Source of the DNA: Flavobacteriaceae bacterium
GTDB lineage: Bacteria > Bacteroidota > Bacteroidia > Flavobacteriales > Flavobacteriaceae
DNA: 64,000 nucleotides
Direction: 5' to 3'
Assembly (NCBI GenBank): GCA_002862705.1
Contig: PKDU01000011.1
Location: 62,001 to 126,000, forward strand
The notes beneath the pieces are model-generated. The model made no database searches and was not told the DNA's origin. It saw nothing but the letters and a program-made list of their open reading frames with translations. The position numbers and the translations under genes were made by a program. This document shows positions 26,494 to 36,637 of this stretch, in pieces (positions within the stretch are counted from its first letter, which is position 1; each line of letters starts with the position of its first letter).

Positions 26494-27747
26494 TCAGAGA
26501 CTTTCCAACATGTCTCGGTACTTTTTAAAGTTGGCAGTATCTCCAATAGTTCCGAAAATATTTTTAAGTGTGGTTAAGGCATCCGCATTTTTAGGATTGA
26601 TGGATACCAATGTTTCCAGATAAGGTACGGCTTCAAGGAAAAGACTTTCACGCTTCTGCTTTAAAGCATCATACTTTCTATTTTCAGCAGCTGAATTTCC
26701 CAGTGCGTTCATTTCGTCTACAATATCTGCCTCACCATCTAAAATAACAGAAGCCAAGTTAAGATAAGTAGCTTCATAGGTAGGATCCAGTTCAATGGCC
26801 TTTTTGTAATACGAAATTGAAGCTTCTCGATTTCCTTTATTGCCATTCACCACACCCAAATTATAATACAAAACCGCATTGTTTGGGTCTTGTGCTATGG
26901 CCTCTTCCATAAGCGAAGCAAAACGTGCCTCGTCACCGATTTTGTTATATAAATCTGCTTCTGTCAAAATCAAACCAATGTCTTTGGGAGACATAGCGCG
27001 GGCATCTTTTACAGCTTGCATGGCAGCTTCATTATCTCCTTTTTGAACATAGATTAAGGCTATGTTTTTAACAATTTCTGGCAATTTAGAATCGGTGAGT
27101 TCTTCACGTAAGTTTGTAAAATCTTTCGATTTTTTATAGATCGAGTAGGTAGCTAAATCAGGCACTTCAGATTCTACTCCAGAAGCTACTTCAGTCGCGT
27201 AATACATTGTCTTACGCCCCTCATAATTCATATCCTTAAGTCGTAGATAATAAGACAATGAAGTGTCGTAGTCTCCACCATTTACAGCGCTAGAAGCCGC
27301 GTAGTATAAGTAGTCCGTGTTGTTTTGAGGGTCTAATTCATATGCCGTATACAACAGCTTTGAAGCTGCAACATATTCTTCACGACTATTCAAATCAACC
27401 GCTTCATTTATTAAGTCATTTGTCAGACTTGAAACGTTATCTTGGATAAGCGAACCGTATTTTTTTAGTTTAGCACTTTTCTCAATGGAAGTAGCTTTAT
27501 CAAATGCAGCAATAGCCTCGTCAAAGGCTTTGGTTTTCTGTTTTGAAATACCAAGCAAATAATAGTAATGCGAACTGTATTTTGCCTCTGCATTTTCAAT
27601 CAGGGGTTGCATTTCATTTAAGGCAACTAATGCCTTTTCGTAAAGACTTGCATCAACAAGTTTTTGAGCTGCTTTAAGCTCTTTTTTTTGTGCTACAGCT
27701 GTAAAAGAAATTAGGGTAGCTAGAAGCAAAGGGAAGTAAAATTTCAT
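26494..27747 (-). CDS. Exported tetratricopeptide-repeat protein
   Basis: A 417-residue protein with a signal peptide (MKFYFPLLLATLISFTAVAQ, 1-20) followed by helical repeats. The clearest TPR lies near 285-320 (AVLYYNLGVVNGNKGNREAS, then YYKKAIELDPTYE), with others around 60-110 and 135-175. TPR proteins are scaffolds and the partner is unknown. It follows gyrA by 10 nt and the pair is commonly neighbours in flavobacteria, so it is probably transcribed with gyrA. Confidence 0.8.
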   Translation of the reverse strand: MKFYFPLLLATLISFTAVAQKKELKAAQKLVDASLYEKALVALNEMQPLIENAEAKYSSHYYYLLGISKQKTKAFDEAIAAFDKATSIEKSAKLKKYGSLIQDNVSSLTNDLINEAVDLNSREEYVAASKLLYTAYELDPQNNTDYLYYAASSAVNGGDYDTSLSYYLRLKDMNYEGRKTMYYATEVASGVESEVPDLATYSIYKKSKDFTNLREELTDSKLPEIVKNIALIYVQKGDNEAAMQAVKDARAMSPKDIGLILTEADLYNKIGDEARFASLMEEAIAQDPNNAVLYYNLGVVNGNKGNREASISYYKKAIELDPTYEATYLNLASVILDGEADIVDEMNALGNSAAENRKYDALKQKRESLFLEAVPYLETLVSINPKNADALTTLKNIFGTIGDTANFKKYRDMLESL

Positions 27748-27757
27748 ATTAAGTAGT

Positions 27758-30259
27758 TTATGAATTATCGTTATTATCTTCTATTGTTACATCAATATCA
27801 TCAACATCTTGAATCTCGTCCTCGTCGTTCATTACCTTGGCTACTGCCGCAATCGAGTCATCGTCTTTTATGTTTATAAGACGAACGCCTTGCGTGGCAC
27901 GGCCCATTACACGAAGGGTATCTACACCCAGTCGTATGGCAATTCCAGAACGGTTGATAATCATCAAGTCATCGCCGTCAGTAACATTTTTAATCGCAAC
28001 CAAATTACCTGTTTTTTCAGTTAGCGAAAGGGTTTTTACCCCTTTTCCACCTCTGTTGGTTATGCGATAATCGTCCAAATTGGAACGCTTTCCGTAGCCG
28101 TGCTCAGAAACCACCAAAATGTCAGAGTCTAAATCATTTACAGTAACCATGCCAATAACTTCGTCGTCGGCATCTTTCAATGAAATTCCACGAACACCAG
28201 ATGCATTTCTTCCCATAGGGCGGGTCTTGCTTTCTTCAAAACGAATGGCCTTACCAGACTTTACTGCTAAAACAACCTGCGAAATCCCAGTAGTGAGCTT
28301 GGCTTCAATCAATTCGTCTCCTTCACGAACCGTAATCGCGTTTATACCATTGGTTCTTGGTCTTGAATATTGTTCTAAAGAGGTCTTTTTAACTTGACCT
28401 TTTTTGGTAGCCATCACAACAAACATACTGTTGATATAGTCCTCATCCTTTAAATCTTGCGTACAAATAAAGGCTTTTACCTTGTCATCCTGCTCAATAT
28501 TTATAAGGTTTTGAATAGCACGCCCTTTGGCTGTCTTACCTCCCTCCGGAATTTCGTAAACACGCAACCAGAAACATTTTCCTTTTTGGGTAAAGAACAA
28601 CATATATTGGTGGTTGGTACCCACAAATAGGTGCTCTAAAAAGTCTTCATTACGTGTAGTTGAGGCTTTCTGGCCTACACCACCCCTATGCTGTGTGCGG
28701 TATTCTCCAAGGGGCGTTCTTTTAATGTAACCAGCATGTGAAATGGTAATCACCACTTTTTCATCAGGTATCATGTCTTCGACACGGAAAATTCCTCCAG
28801 CATATTCTATGGAAGATCTACGTTCATCGCCATACTTATTTTTAACTTCAAAAAGCTCGTTTTTAATGATTTCCATGCGACGATCTTTTTTATCGAGAAT
28901 GTCTTTTAAATCCGCTATGGTTTTCATCAGCTCATCATACTCAGTACGTAGCTTGTCCTGCTCCAGGCCGGTTAGCTGACGCAAACGCATCTCAACAATG
29001 GCTTTTGCCTGAATTTCTGTTAATTCAAAAGTGCTTATCAATTTGTTGCGCGCCTCATCTGTATTAGCAGAGGCTTTGATCAAAGCAATAACTTCATCAA
29101 TGTTGTCAGAGGCAATAATAAGCCCTTTTAGAATGTGCGCGCGCTCTTCGGCTTTTCGCAATTCGTATTGTGTACGACGTACAACAACCTCGTGGCGATG
29201 CTCCACAAAATGGTGAATCATATCCTTGAGATTCAACATCTGCGGGCGGCCCTTAACCAGTGCAATATTGTTTACACTAAAAGAAGATTGTAAGGCCGTG
29301 TATTTGTACAACATATTGAGTACGATATTCGGAATTGCGTCGCGCTTTAGCACGTATACGATACGCATGCCGTTACGATCAGACTCGTCACGGATATTTG
29401 TAATCCCCTCAATTTTTTTATCATTAACCATTTCGGCTGTCTTGCGAATCATGTCAGCCTTGTTAACTTGGTATGGTATTTCAGTAACGACAATGCATTC
29501 GCGACCATCTACTTCTTCGATTTCTGCTTTTCCACGAACAACCACACGACCTCTCCCCGTGTGGAAGGCTTCTTTGACTCCTTCATATCCATAGATAACA
29601 CCACCGGTTGGGAAATCTGGCGCCTTGATGTGTTCCATCAAACCGTCGATATCAATAGCTGAGTTGTCAATGTATGCGATCGTACCGTCGATAACCTCTG
29701 TGAGGTTGTGAGGAGGCATGTTGGTTGCCATACCTACAGCAATACCAGAAGCGCCGTTAATCAACAGGTTAGGTACCCTGGTGGGCATAACGGTAGGTTC
29801 TTTTAGGGTATCGTCAAAATTCAACTGATGGTCAACGGTATCTTTATCGATATCGGCCATCATGTCTTCTGATATTTTTTGCAGACGCGCCTCTGTGTAA
29901 CGCATGGCTGCGGGACTATCGCCATCAACAGACCCAAAGTTCCCCTGGCCATCAACCATCATGTAGCGCAAGCTCCAAGACTGCGCCATACGCACCATGG
30001 TGTCATAAACCGATGTGTCACCATGAGGGTGGTATTTACCCAACACTTCCCCAACAATACGTGCAGATTTTTTATAAGATGAATTTGCTTTTACTCCCAA
30101 TTCATGCATGCCGAAGAGCACACGGCGGTGCACAGGCTTAAGCCCATCACGAACATCTGGCAGTGCACGTGACACAATGACCGACATAGAATAGTCTATA
30201 TAAGCCGACTTCATTTCGTCTTCAATGTTGATTGGAATCAATTTATCTTCAATAGCCAT
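27758..30259 (-). CDS. gyrA: DNA gyrase subunit A
   Basis: An 833-residue type IIA topoisomerase subunit that cuts and reseals DNA during negative supercoiling. The catalytic Tyr is Y121 in [10 protein letters not shown], and the quinolone-site helix reads [11 protein letters not shown] (78-87) with the usual Thr/Ser and Asp. The C-terminal beta-pinwheel (about 500-810) has TQHRGGVGQ and TNRGGKG, variants of the GyrA box needed for DNA wrapping. An acidic tail closes the protein. It diverges from clpC across 215 nt. Confidence 0.95.
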   Translation of the reverse strand: MAIEDKLIPINIEDEMKSAYIDYSMSVIVSRALPDVRDGLKPVHRRVLFGMHELGVKANSSYKKSARIVGEVLGKYHPHGDTSVYDTMVRMAQSWSLRYMMVDGQGNFGSVDGDSPAAMRYTEARLQKISEDMMADIDKDTVDHQLNFDDTLKEPTVMPTRVPNLLINGASGIAVGMATNMPPHNLTEVIDGTIAYIDNSAIDIDGLMEHIKAPDFPTGGVIYGYEGVKEAFHTGRGRVVVRGKAEIEEVDGRECIVVTEIPYQVNKADMIRKTAEMVNDKKIEGITNIRDESDRNGMRIVYVLKRDAIPNIVLNMLYKYTALQSSFSVNNIALVKGRPQMLNLKDMIHHFVEHRHEVVVRRTQYELRKAEERAHILKGLIIASDNIDEVIALIKASANTDEARNKLISTFELTEIQAKAIVEMRLRQLTGLEQDKLRTEYDELMKTIADLKDILDKKDRRMEIIKNELFEVKNKYGDERRSSIEYAGGIFRVEDMIPDEKVVITISHAGYIKRTPLGEYRTQHRGGVGQKASTTRNEDFLEHLFVGTNHQYMLFFTQKGKCFWLRVYEIPEGGKTAKGRAIQNLINIEQDDKVKAFICTQDLKDEDYINSMFVVMATKKGQVKKTSLEQYSRPRTNGINAITVREGDELIEAKLTTGISQVVLAVKSGKAIRFEESKTRPMGRNASGVRGISLKDADDEVIGMVTVNDLDSDILVVSEHGYGKRSNLDDYRITNRGGKGVKTLSLTEKTGNLVAIKNVTDGDDLMIINRSGIAIRLGVDTLRVMGRATQGVRLINIKDDDSIAAVAKVMNDEDEIQDVDDIDVTIEDNNDNS

Positions 30260-30474
30260 TCGGTTTCAATTTAATGTTATGACATAATTGCTAAAATACG
30301 TATTCAACGAATGAATATACGCTAATTTAAAGCCTATTTTCTTATAATTTATTAACAAATGATATTTGGAACTAATCCAAAAATTTTTGCTCATTTTATT
30401 TGTAATTCAACAATTTTTTTTGTCTATTCGTTATGTGTCTGGTTCGATATTTGAACACAATATGTAAAAAAACT

Positions 30475-33033
30475 ATGGACGATAATTTTTCATCGCGCGT
30501 AAAAGACGTCATCACCTACAGCAAAGAGGAAGCGCTACGTCTTGGTCATGACTTTATTGGCACAGAGCATCTTATGCTCGGATTATTACGTGACGGTAAC
30601 GGAAAAGCCATTTCGATACTCTCTGCGCTAGAGATTGATTTAGATTATTTGCGAAGGAAAATTGAGATTTTAAGTCCTGCGAATCCAACCAATTCACCTG
30701 AGCCACAACACAAAACAAATTTGCACCTAACACGTCAGGCAGAACGTGCGCTTAAAACTACTTTTCTTGAAGCCAAGCTTTTCCAAAGTACTTCAATTAA
30801 CACTGCGCACTTGTTGCTATGCATTTTAAGAAACGAAAATGACCCAACAACAAAAGTGCTTCACAAACTACAGGTAGATTACGAAACAGTAAAAGATCAA
30901 TTTAAATACATGTCTGTCGATTCTGATGACGACGATTTTATCGACATGCCTTCTGCAGATGCTTTTCCAGATGATGCCGCTGATGAACACACTCGTGGTC
31001 AAGGGGCTGCCTTTTCTTCATCTACAGAGGATAAAAAATCAAAAAAATCCAGTACGCCAGTACTTGATAACTTTGGCAGAGACCTAACCAAAGTGGCCCA
31101 AGACGGTAATATGGACCCTGTTATTGGCAGGGAAAAAGAAATTGAGCGTGTTTCTCAAATTTTGAGCCGCCGTAAGAAAAACAACCCCCTACTCATTGGA
31201 GAACCCGGAGTAGGTAAATCTGCTATTGCAGAAGGATTGGCACTTCGTATCATTCAGAAAAAGGTATCAAGAGTGCTCTACAACAAACGTGTGGTTACCT
31301 TAGACCTCGCTTCGCTAGTTGCAGGTACCAAATACAGAGGACAGTTCGAAGAACGCCTTAAAGCCGTTATGAATGAGTTGGAAAAAAACACCAACATCAT
31401 ATTATTTATTGATGAAATCCATACCATAGTGGGTGCGGGTGGTGCTACTGGTAGCCTCGATGCTTCCAATATGTTTAAGCCGGCACTTGCCAGAGGTGAG
31501 ATTCAATGTATTGGCGCAACAACCCTTGACGAATACCGTCAAAATATTGAAAAAGATGGTGCATTAGAGCGTCGATTCCAGAAAGTAGTCGTGGAACCAA
31601 CAACAGTGGATGAAACCATTGAAATACTGCAAAACATCAAAGACAAGTACGAAGCGCATCACAATGTGAACTACACTGAAGAAGCCATCGAAGCTTGTGT
31701 AAAACTTTCAGACAGGTATATAACCGATCGCTTTTTACCAGACAAGGCCATAGACGCCCTAGACGAAGCAGGATCGAGAGTGCACATCACCAATATGGAA
31801 GTGCCTGAAAAAGTCGTTGAAATCGAAAACGAGCTCGAGCAAGTACGTGAGCAAAAAAATACCGTTGTAAAACGTCAGAAATACGAAGAGGCAGCCAAGC
31901 TTCGCGACGATGAAAAGAAATTAGAAAAGGAATTGTTGTTGGCCCAAGAGGACTGGCAAGAAGAACAACGCCAGAACAGAGAAACCGTTACTGAAAATCA
32001 CATTGCCGATGTAGTTGCCATGATGACAGGCATTCCAGTACAACGTGTTTCTGACGGTGAAAGTGATCGCCTTGCAAAACTTGAAGAACTCATTCAAGGG
32101 AAAGTCATCGGGCAAGAGAATGCCGTGGCAAAAGTAGCCAAGGCCATTCAGCGCAACAGAGCGGGACTAAAAAATCCAAACAAACCCATTGGTTCTTTTA
32201 TATTTCTAGGTCAAACGGGTGTAGGTAAAACGCAACTTGCCAAAGTGCTCGCATCAGAACTTTTTGAAAGCGAAGCCTCACTTATCCGAATTGACATGAG
32301 TGAATACATGGAGAAGTTTTCCATTTCAAGGCTCATAGGCGCACCTCCGGGATACGTAGGTTACGAAGAAGGGGGTCAATTAAGCGAAAAGGTAAGAAGA
32401 AAACCTTATTCGGTAATCCTTTTGGATGAAATTGAAAAAGCCCACCCCGATGTCTTTAATATGCTGCTTCAAGTTTTGGATGATGGCTATTTGACTGACT
32501 CACTGGGCAGACGTGTAGATTTCAAAAATACCATCATCATCATGACGTCAAATGTTGGTGCCAGACAAGTAAAAGACTTTGGTCTTGGTGTTGGTTTTGG
32601 AACTGCTGCGCAAAAATCCCAGGAAGACAAAAACATACAAGGCGTTATTCAAAACGCCCTCAAAAAGAAATTCTCTCCTGAATTTTTAAACCGAATTGAT
32701 GATGTGGTTATTTTCAACAACCTAGACAAAGACCACCTAGCAAAAATCATTCAGCTTGAACTTGATGCGTTACAAAACAGAGTTAAAGAACTTGGTTACA
32801 GCTTATCGCTTAGTAAAAAAGCCGTTACATTCTTGATTGATAAAGGCTACGACAAACAGTATGGCGCTAGACCACTTGCCCGAGCCATTCAGCGTTATGT
32901 CGAAGATGCTATGGCTGGGGAGATCATTAACAAATCACTTGTCAATGGCGCCAAAGTAACTTTTGATTGGGACGGAAAAAGCGATAAACTAAAGCTTTCT
33001 GTAGACAACAAAAAGACTGCGAAAGAGTCTTAA
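30475..33033 (+). CDS. clpC: ATP-dependent Clp protease ATP-binding subunit ClpC
   Basis: An 852-residue AAA+ unfoldase that feeds damaged proteins to ClpP. It has two Clp_N repeats (about 1-140), an acidic linker, D1 with GEPGVGKS (242-249), a UVR-bearing middle domain (KRQKYEEAAKLRDDEKK), D2 with GQTGVGKT (579-586) and a GVGFG loop that fits the ClpP-docking tripeptide position. The ATG at 30475 gives the family start MDDNFSSRVKDVITY; an in-frame ATG at 30433 would add 14 unrelated residues. The 215-nt upstream gap is AT-rich; the best -7 candidate is GATATTTG (30446-30453), one mismatch from consensus. Confidence 0.94.
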   Translation: MDDNFSSRVKDVITYSKEEALRLGHDFIGTEHLMLGLLRDGNGKAISILSALEIDLDYLRRKIEILSPANPTNSPEPQHKTNLHLTRQAERALKTTFLEAKLFQSTSINTAHLLLCILRNENDPTTKVLHKLQVDYETVKDQFKYMSVDSDDDDFIDMPSADAFPDDAADEHTRGQGAAFSSSTEDKKSKKSSTPVLDNFGRDLTKVAQDGNMDPVIGREKEIERVSQILSRRKKNNPLLIGEPGVGKSAIAEGLALRIIQKKVSRVLYNKRVVTLDLASLVAGTKYRGQFEERLKAVMNELEKNTNIILFIDEIHTIVGAGGATGSLDASNMFKPALARGEIQCIGATTLDEYRQNIEKDGALERRFQKVVVEPTTVDETIEILQNIKDKYEAHHNVNYTEEAIEACVKLSDRYITDRFLPDKAIDALDEAGSRVHITNMEVPEKVVEIENELEQVREQKNTVVKRQKYEEAAKLRDDEKKLEKELLLAQEDWQEEQRQNRETVTENHIADVVAMMTGIPVQRVSDGESDRLAKLEELIQGKVIGQENAVAKVAKAIQRNRAGLKNPNKPIGSFIFLGQTGVGKTQLAKVLASELFESEASLIRIDMSEYMEKFSISRLIGAPPGYVGYEEGGQLSEKVRRKPYSVILLDEIEKAHPDVFNMLLQVLDDGYLTDSLGRRVDFKNTIIIMTSNVGARQVKDFGLGVGFGTAAQKSQEDKNIQGVIQNALKKKFSPEFLNRIDDVVIFNNLDKDHLAKIIQLELDALQNRVKELGYSLSLSKKAVTFLIDKGYDKQYGARPLARAIQRYVEDAMAGEIINKSLVNGAKVTFDWDGKSDKLKLSVDNKKTAKES

Positions 33034-33056
33034 ATACACGTAACCATTTATAGCTG

Positions 33057-33923
33057 CTAAACAGCACCCAAGCTTAGGTCTACTATAGACGCAGCGTGTG
33101 TTATGGCGCCCATAGAAACATAGTCTACGCCTGTTTCGGCGTACGTCGCTACATTTTCTAAATCAATATTTCCAGAGGCTTCAGTTGGGATATTCCCATT
33201 GATATGCGAAACCGCCAATGCCAACTCCTTTGGTGACATATTGTCCAAGAGTATACGACTAATCCAAGGGTTCTGCAAGCATACATCAACTTCTTTAAGG
33301 TTACGTGTCTCGACGATTACAGGGATTTGCTTGTCCATAGCATCCACATACGCTTTTGTTTTAGTAAGTGCTAATGCCAATCCACCACAAAAATCAATAT
33401 GGTTGTCTTTTAGCATAATGGCATCATAGAGACCCATTCTGTGATTCACGCCTCCGCCAATGGCTACGGCCCATTTTTCAGCAATTCTAAAGTTGGGCGT
33501 GGTTTTTCTTGTGTCTAAAACCTTGCAGTTTGTATGTCCAATCCGTTCTTGCACCTTGGACGTTAGGCTTGCAATGCCGCTCATGCGCTGCACTGCGTTA
33601 AGCATAAGTCGTTCTAGGCTGAGTATGGTTTGTGTGTCTCCTTCTAGATAAAACAGCAGCGCGCCTTCTGAAAACGTAGCGCCATCCGCAACCACTGGAC
33701 TAAGACTTACGCCTTGTCCGTGGCGTTGCAATACAAACTCGCAAAAAGCAACCCCTGCCAAAACGCCCTCGCCTTTTGCAACCAGTTGTGCCTTGGAGGT
33801 ATGGCCTTTGGGAAAAATAGCCTTTGAGGTATGGTCGCCCATCTTACTCAAATCCTCAATAACTGCATTGTCAACGCAGGCAATCAATTCGTTTTGATAT
33901 TTTGATATAAAGGAGTTAGACAT
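33057..33923 (-). CDS. nadC: Nicotinate-nucleotide pyrophosphorylase (carboxylating)
   Basis: NadC converts quinolinate and PRPP to nicotinate mononucleotide, CO2 and PPi. The 288-residue protein shows GDHTSKAIFP near the N-terminus, the RKTTPNFR and KWAVAIGGGVNHRMGLYDAI blocks that bind substrates, IMLKDNHI, and a C-terminal glycine-containing phosphate site (SGNIDLENVATYAETGVDYV). It overlaps nadB by 8 nt and is the last gene of the de novo NAD operon. Confidence 0.95.
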   Translation of the reverse strand: MSNSFISKYQNELIACVDNAVIEDLSKMGDHTSKAIFPKGHTSKAQLVAKGEGVLAGVAFCEFVLQRHGQGVSLSPVVADGATFSEGALLFYLEGDTQTILSLERLMLNAVQRMSGIASLTSKVQERIGHTNCKVLDTRKTTPNFRIAEKWAVAIGGGVNHRMGLYDAIMLKDNHIDFCGGLALALTKTKAYVDAMDKQIPVIVETRNLKEVDVCLQNPWISRILLDNMSPKELALAVSHINGNIPTEASGNIDLENVATYAETGVDYVSMGAITHAASIVDLSLGAV

Positions 33924-35472
33924 AATCTTGATTGTAATAAACGCCCTTATTTTCGGGATGTTGTTGGGATTGTTTGATCATAAGATACGCCACACTCACA
34001 AGGTTACGCAGTGTTGTAAGTTGTGGGGTTAATTTGTTTTGTTGATAAAGGGCTGCGGTAGCTACATATACATCATGAAGTGCTTTTTCTGCCTGTCGCA
34101 GGCTTTCACCTGATTTGATAATACCCACATGGGCACTCATGATGTGTTGCACGTCCGAACGCAACATGCTGATTTGTGCAATCCGCTCGTTTGATACGTC
34201 TTCTGTACCCAGCCAATCTGGAATGGTATCAAAGAAAGATGCAGGCAAGGTATTTTTGTGCAGTACTTCGATGGCATGCTCAGCGGCCCGTGCAGCATAT
34301 ACCAAGGCTTCCAATAATGAATTTGAAGCCAAGCGGTTGGCTCCGTGCAATCCGGTGTGGCTGCACTCCCCTATGGCATACAGAGACGATAAGCTGCTCT
34401 GGCCATTTTCATTTACGTCTATGCCCCCACAGAAATAATGTGCTGCTGGCAGCACCGGTATAAAGGACTTACTGATATCAATACCCAGCTTCATACACGT
34501 AGACTTGATGGTTGGAAACTCCTGCGCTAATATTTCTTGGTCAATATTGGTCGCATCAAGGTAAACGTGTGGTGTATTGTGTTTTTTCATTTCAGCATCA
34601 ATGGCACGGGACACCACATCTCTAGCTGCCAAGTCTAGTTGTGCGTCGTATTGGTGCATAAAAGCTTCCCCTTTTTCATTGCGGAGCATGGCACCTGCGC
34701 CTCGAATTGCTTCAGAAATCAAAAAGGTATTGCCGTCTACTTTAGGAAATAAAGCGGTGGGATGAAATTGAACAAAATGTACGTTTTTGACATGCACTTT
34801 TGCTCTATAAGCTGCACCTAATCCATCCCCTGTAGCTGCTTTTGGGTTGGTCGTATGTGCATATACCTGCCCAGCACCCCCTGTTGACAATACCGTTATT
34901 TGAGACGTAATTTTGACAATCTCCTCGTCCCTGATGGATATCACATAAGCGCCGTAACAACGCCCGTGCTTTTCTCCTTGAAGGTGGTGATCGGTAATCA
35001 GATCTACCAATGAATAGTTTTCAAAAAATTGAATATTGTCTTGGGCTCTGGCTTTTGCAATCAGGGCGTTTTGAATGTGCAAGCCCGATTGATCTTTGTG
35101 ATGCACTATGCGCTTGGCCGAGTGTCCGCCTTCTTTACCTAGATGAAGCGAAGGCCCACTTTTGTCAAAATCAGCGCCCCAATCCATCAATTCCCGTACC
35201 CGCATCGGCCCTTCACGAACAACAAAATCCACAACTTTGGGGTCTGAAGTATAATCGCTAGCGCGCAATGTATCTTCAACGTGATCGGCATAAGAATCAT
35301 TACTAAAATTGGAAACCACCGCGATGCCTCCTTGTGCGTATTTGGTGTTGCTTTCGAGCAAATCACGCTTGGATATCATGATGATTTTTTTGTCTGGACA
35401 TTGCGCTGCCAAGCGGACTGCATAACTCAATCCCGCAATACCCGTTCCAATAACCAAAACGTCTGCGTGCAT
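33916..35472 (-). CDS. nadB: L-aspartate oxidase
   Basis: NadB oxidises L-aspartate to iminoaspartate with FAD, using oxygen or fumarate. In this 518-residue protein the FAD-binding motif is VIGTGIAGLS (7-16), with SKRDLLESNTKYAQGGIAVV, the active-site EGGHSAKRIVHHKDQ region and YFCGGIDVNENGQ, where the second FAD segment lies. Its start is 1 nt after the nadA stop and its end overlaps nadC. The product is unstable and is handed to NadA, which suits this tight coupling. Confidence 0.95.
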   Translation of the reverse strand: MHADVLVIGTGIAGLSYAVRLAAQCPDKKIIMISKRDLLESNTKYAQGGIAVVSNFSNDSYADHVEDTLRASDYTSDPKVVDFVVREGPMRVRELMDWGADFDKSGPSLHLGKEGGHSAKRIVHHKDQSGLHIQNALIAKARAQDNIQFFENYSLVDLITDHHLQGEKHGRCYGAYVISIRDEEIVKITSQITVLSTGGAGQVYAHTTNPKAATGDGLGAAYRAKVHVKNVHFVQFHPTALFPKVDGNTFLISEAIRGAGAMLRNEKGEAFMHQYDAQLDLAARDVVSRAIDAEMKKHNTPHVYLDATNIDQEILAQEFPTIKSTCMKLGIDISKSFIPVLPAAHYFCGGIDVNENGQSSLSSLYAIGECSHTGLHGANRLASNSLLEALVYAARAAEHAIEVLHKNTLPASFFDTIPDWLGTEDVSNERIAQISMLRSDVQHIMSAHVGIIKSGESLRQAEKALHDVYVATAALYQQNKLTPQLTTLRNLVSVAYLMIKQSQQHPENKGVYYNQDYV

Positions 35473-35473
35473 A

Positions 35474-36472
35474 TTATGACAAAGCTAACATCCTATCAAT
35501 GGGTGCTTTTGCAGCAGCCATCAAAGAAGGTTCGAGGTTAATTTCGGGCAGTTCGTGCTTCAGACACAAATAAAGTTTTTCCAACGTATTAAGCTTCATA
35601 AAACCACATTCGCTACACGCACAGGTATCGTCAGAAACGGGTGCGGGAATAAAGGTTTTATGAGGGGCACGTTTTTTCATTTCGTGTAAAATACCTGCTT
35701 CTGTAGCCACTATGTAGGCCGCTGCATTATCCGCTTGCACAAAGTTTAGCAATCCAGAAGTACTGCCGATATAGTGTGCAATATCCAACACTTGGGATTC
35801 GCTTTCGGGATGTGCAATGAATTTGGCGTTGGGGTGCTGCTGTGCCAATGCAACAATTTTGTCAAACGAAAAGGCTTCGTGCACAATGCAGGAACCCTCC
35901 CAAAGTATCATGTCACGACCCGTTTCCTTGATTAGATAGCGCCCAAGGTTCTTGTCAGGCGCAAAAATAATGGTCTGGTCTTTAGGGATGCTTTCGATAA
36001 TACGAACCGCATTGCTAGAAGTGCAAACAATATCGCTCAACGCCTTGATTTCTGCAGAACAATTGATGTAGGTAACAACGATGGCGTCGGGGTGCTGAGC
36101 CTTAAAAGCAGCAAAAGCATCTGGCGGACAAGAATCAGCCAGCGAACAACCCGCATTCAAATCAGGCAATAAAACTTTTTTTGTAGGGTTGATGATTTTA
36201 GCTGTTTCAGCCATAAAATGCACGCCAGCAAAGACAATAATCTCAGAAGATACTTCGGCTGCTGCTTTCGCCAGATATAGGCTGTCTCCAAGATAATCAG
36301 CCAAATCTTGAATGGCGTCTTCTTGATAGTAGTGTGCCAACAACACGGCATTCTTAGCTGCCTTCAAACGCTTGATTTCCTCAACCAATGAAATGTTGTC
36401 TGGAATAGGTGCATCTACAAATCCCCTTGCGGTTAAAGATGCTAAAGTTGTGGACGTTTTGATGATGCTCAA
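35474..36472 (-). CDS. nadA: Quinolinate synthase
   Basis: NadA condenses iminoaspartate with dihydroxyacetone phosphate to quinolinate using a labile [4Fe-4S] cluster. The 332-residue protein has LLAHYYQ (44-50), [10 protein letters not shown] with C109, SCIVHE with C195, and CACSECGF with C284/C286/C289 as the expected cluster ligands. No ATG lies in the frame before these motifs; the start is TTG at 36472, right after an in-frame stop at 36478-36476. It is first in the nadA-nadB-nadC operon and diverges from thrA. Confidence 0.94.
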   Translation of the reverse strand: MSIIKTSTTLASLTARGFVDAPIPDNISLVEEIKRLKAAKNAVLLAHYYQEDAIQDLADYLGDSLYLAKAAAEVSSEIIVFAGVHFMAETAKIINPTKKVLLPDLNAGCSLADSCPPDAFAAFKAQHPDAIVVTYINCSAEIKALSDIVCTSSNAVRIIESIPKDQTIIFAPDKNLGRYLIKETGRDMILWEGSCIVHEAFSFDKIVALAQQHPNAKFIAHPESESQVLDIAHYIGSTSGLLNFVQADNAAAYIVATEAGILHEMKKRAPHKTFIPAPVSDDTCACSECGFMKLNTLEKLYLCLKHELPEINLEPSLMAAAKAPIDRMLALS

Positions 36473-36637
36473 TTTTTAAATAAAATTAGTGAAAATATCC
36501 CTTGTTAACCCTTACAGTCAACTAAATATAATTCAGATTATGCATGTATTGCAAACGAATAACAACAAAAATAGTGTTCAGCGCATTATTTTGGAGATAA
36601 AACGGTTACTTTTGTATCGTTTTTTTAACACTTAAAA
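36473..36637. promoter_or_regulatory. Divergent regulatory gap between nadA and thrA
   Basis: This 165-nt AT-rich gap serves two amino-acid/cofactor operons. The thrA -7 element TACTTTTG lies at 36607-36614, 23 nt before its ATG. For nadA the best minus-strand candidates are TAATTTTA-like and imperfect. I see no riboswitch fold or attenuator with tandem Thr/Ile codons. Confidence 0.5.

Noticed and set aside
27758-30259. Quinolone-resistance substitution in GyrA
   Set aside because: The 83-equivalent position is Thr and the 87-equivalent is Asp, both found in susceptible enzymes.
33034-33056. Intrinsic terminator between clpC and nadC
   Set aside because: A short TAGCTGCTAAACAGC-like dyad is present but has no T-run on either side.
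36540-36635. A 31-codon frame upstream of thrA that might be an attenuator leader peptide
   Set aside because: The thrA -7 element TACTTTTG lies inside it, so it would not be on the mRNA, and it has no run of Thr or Ile codons.
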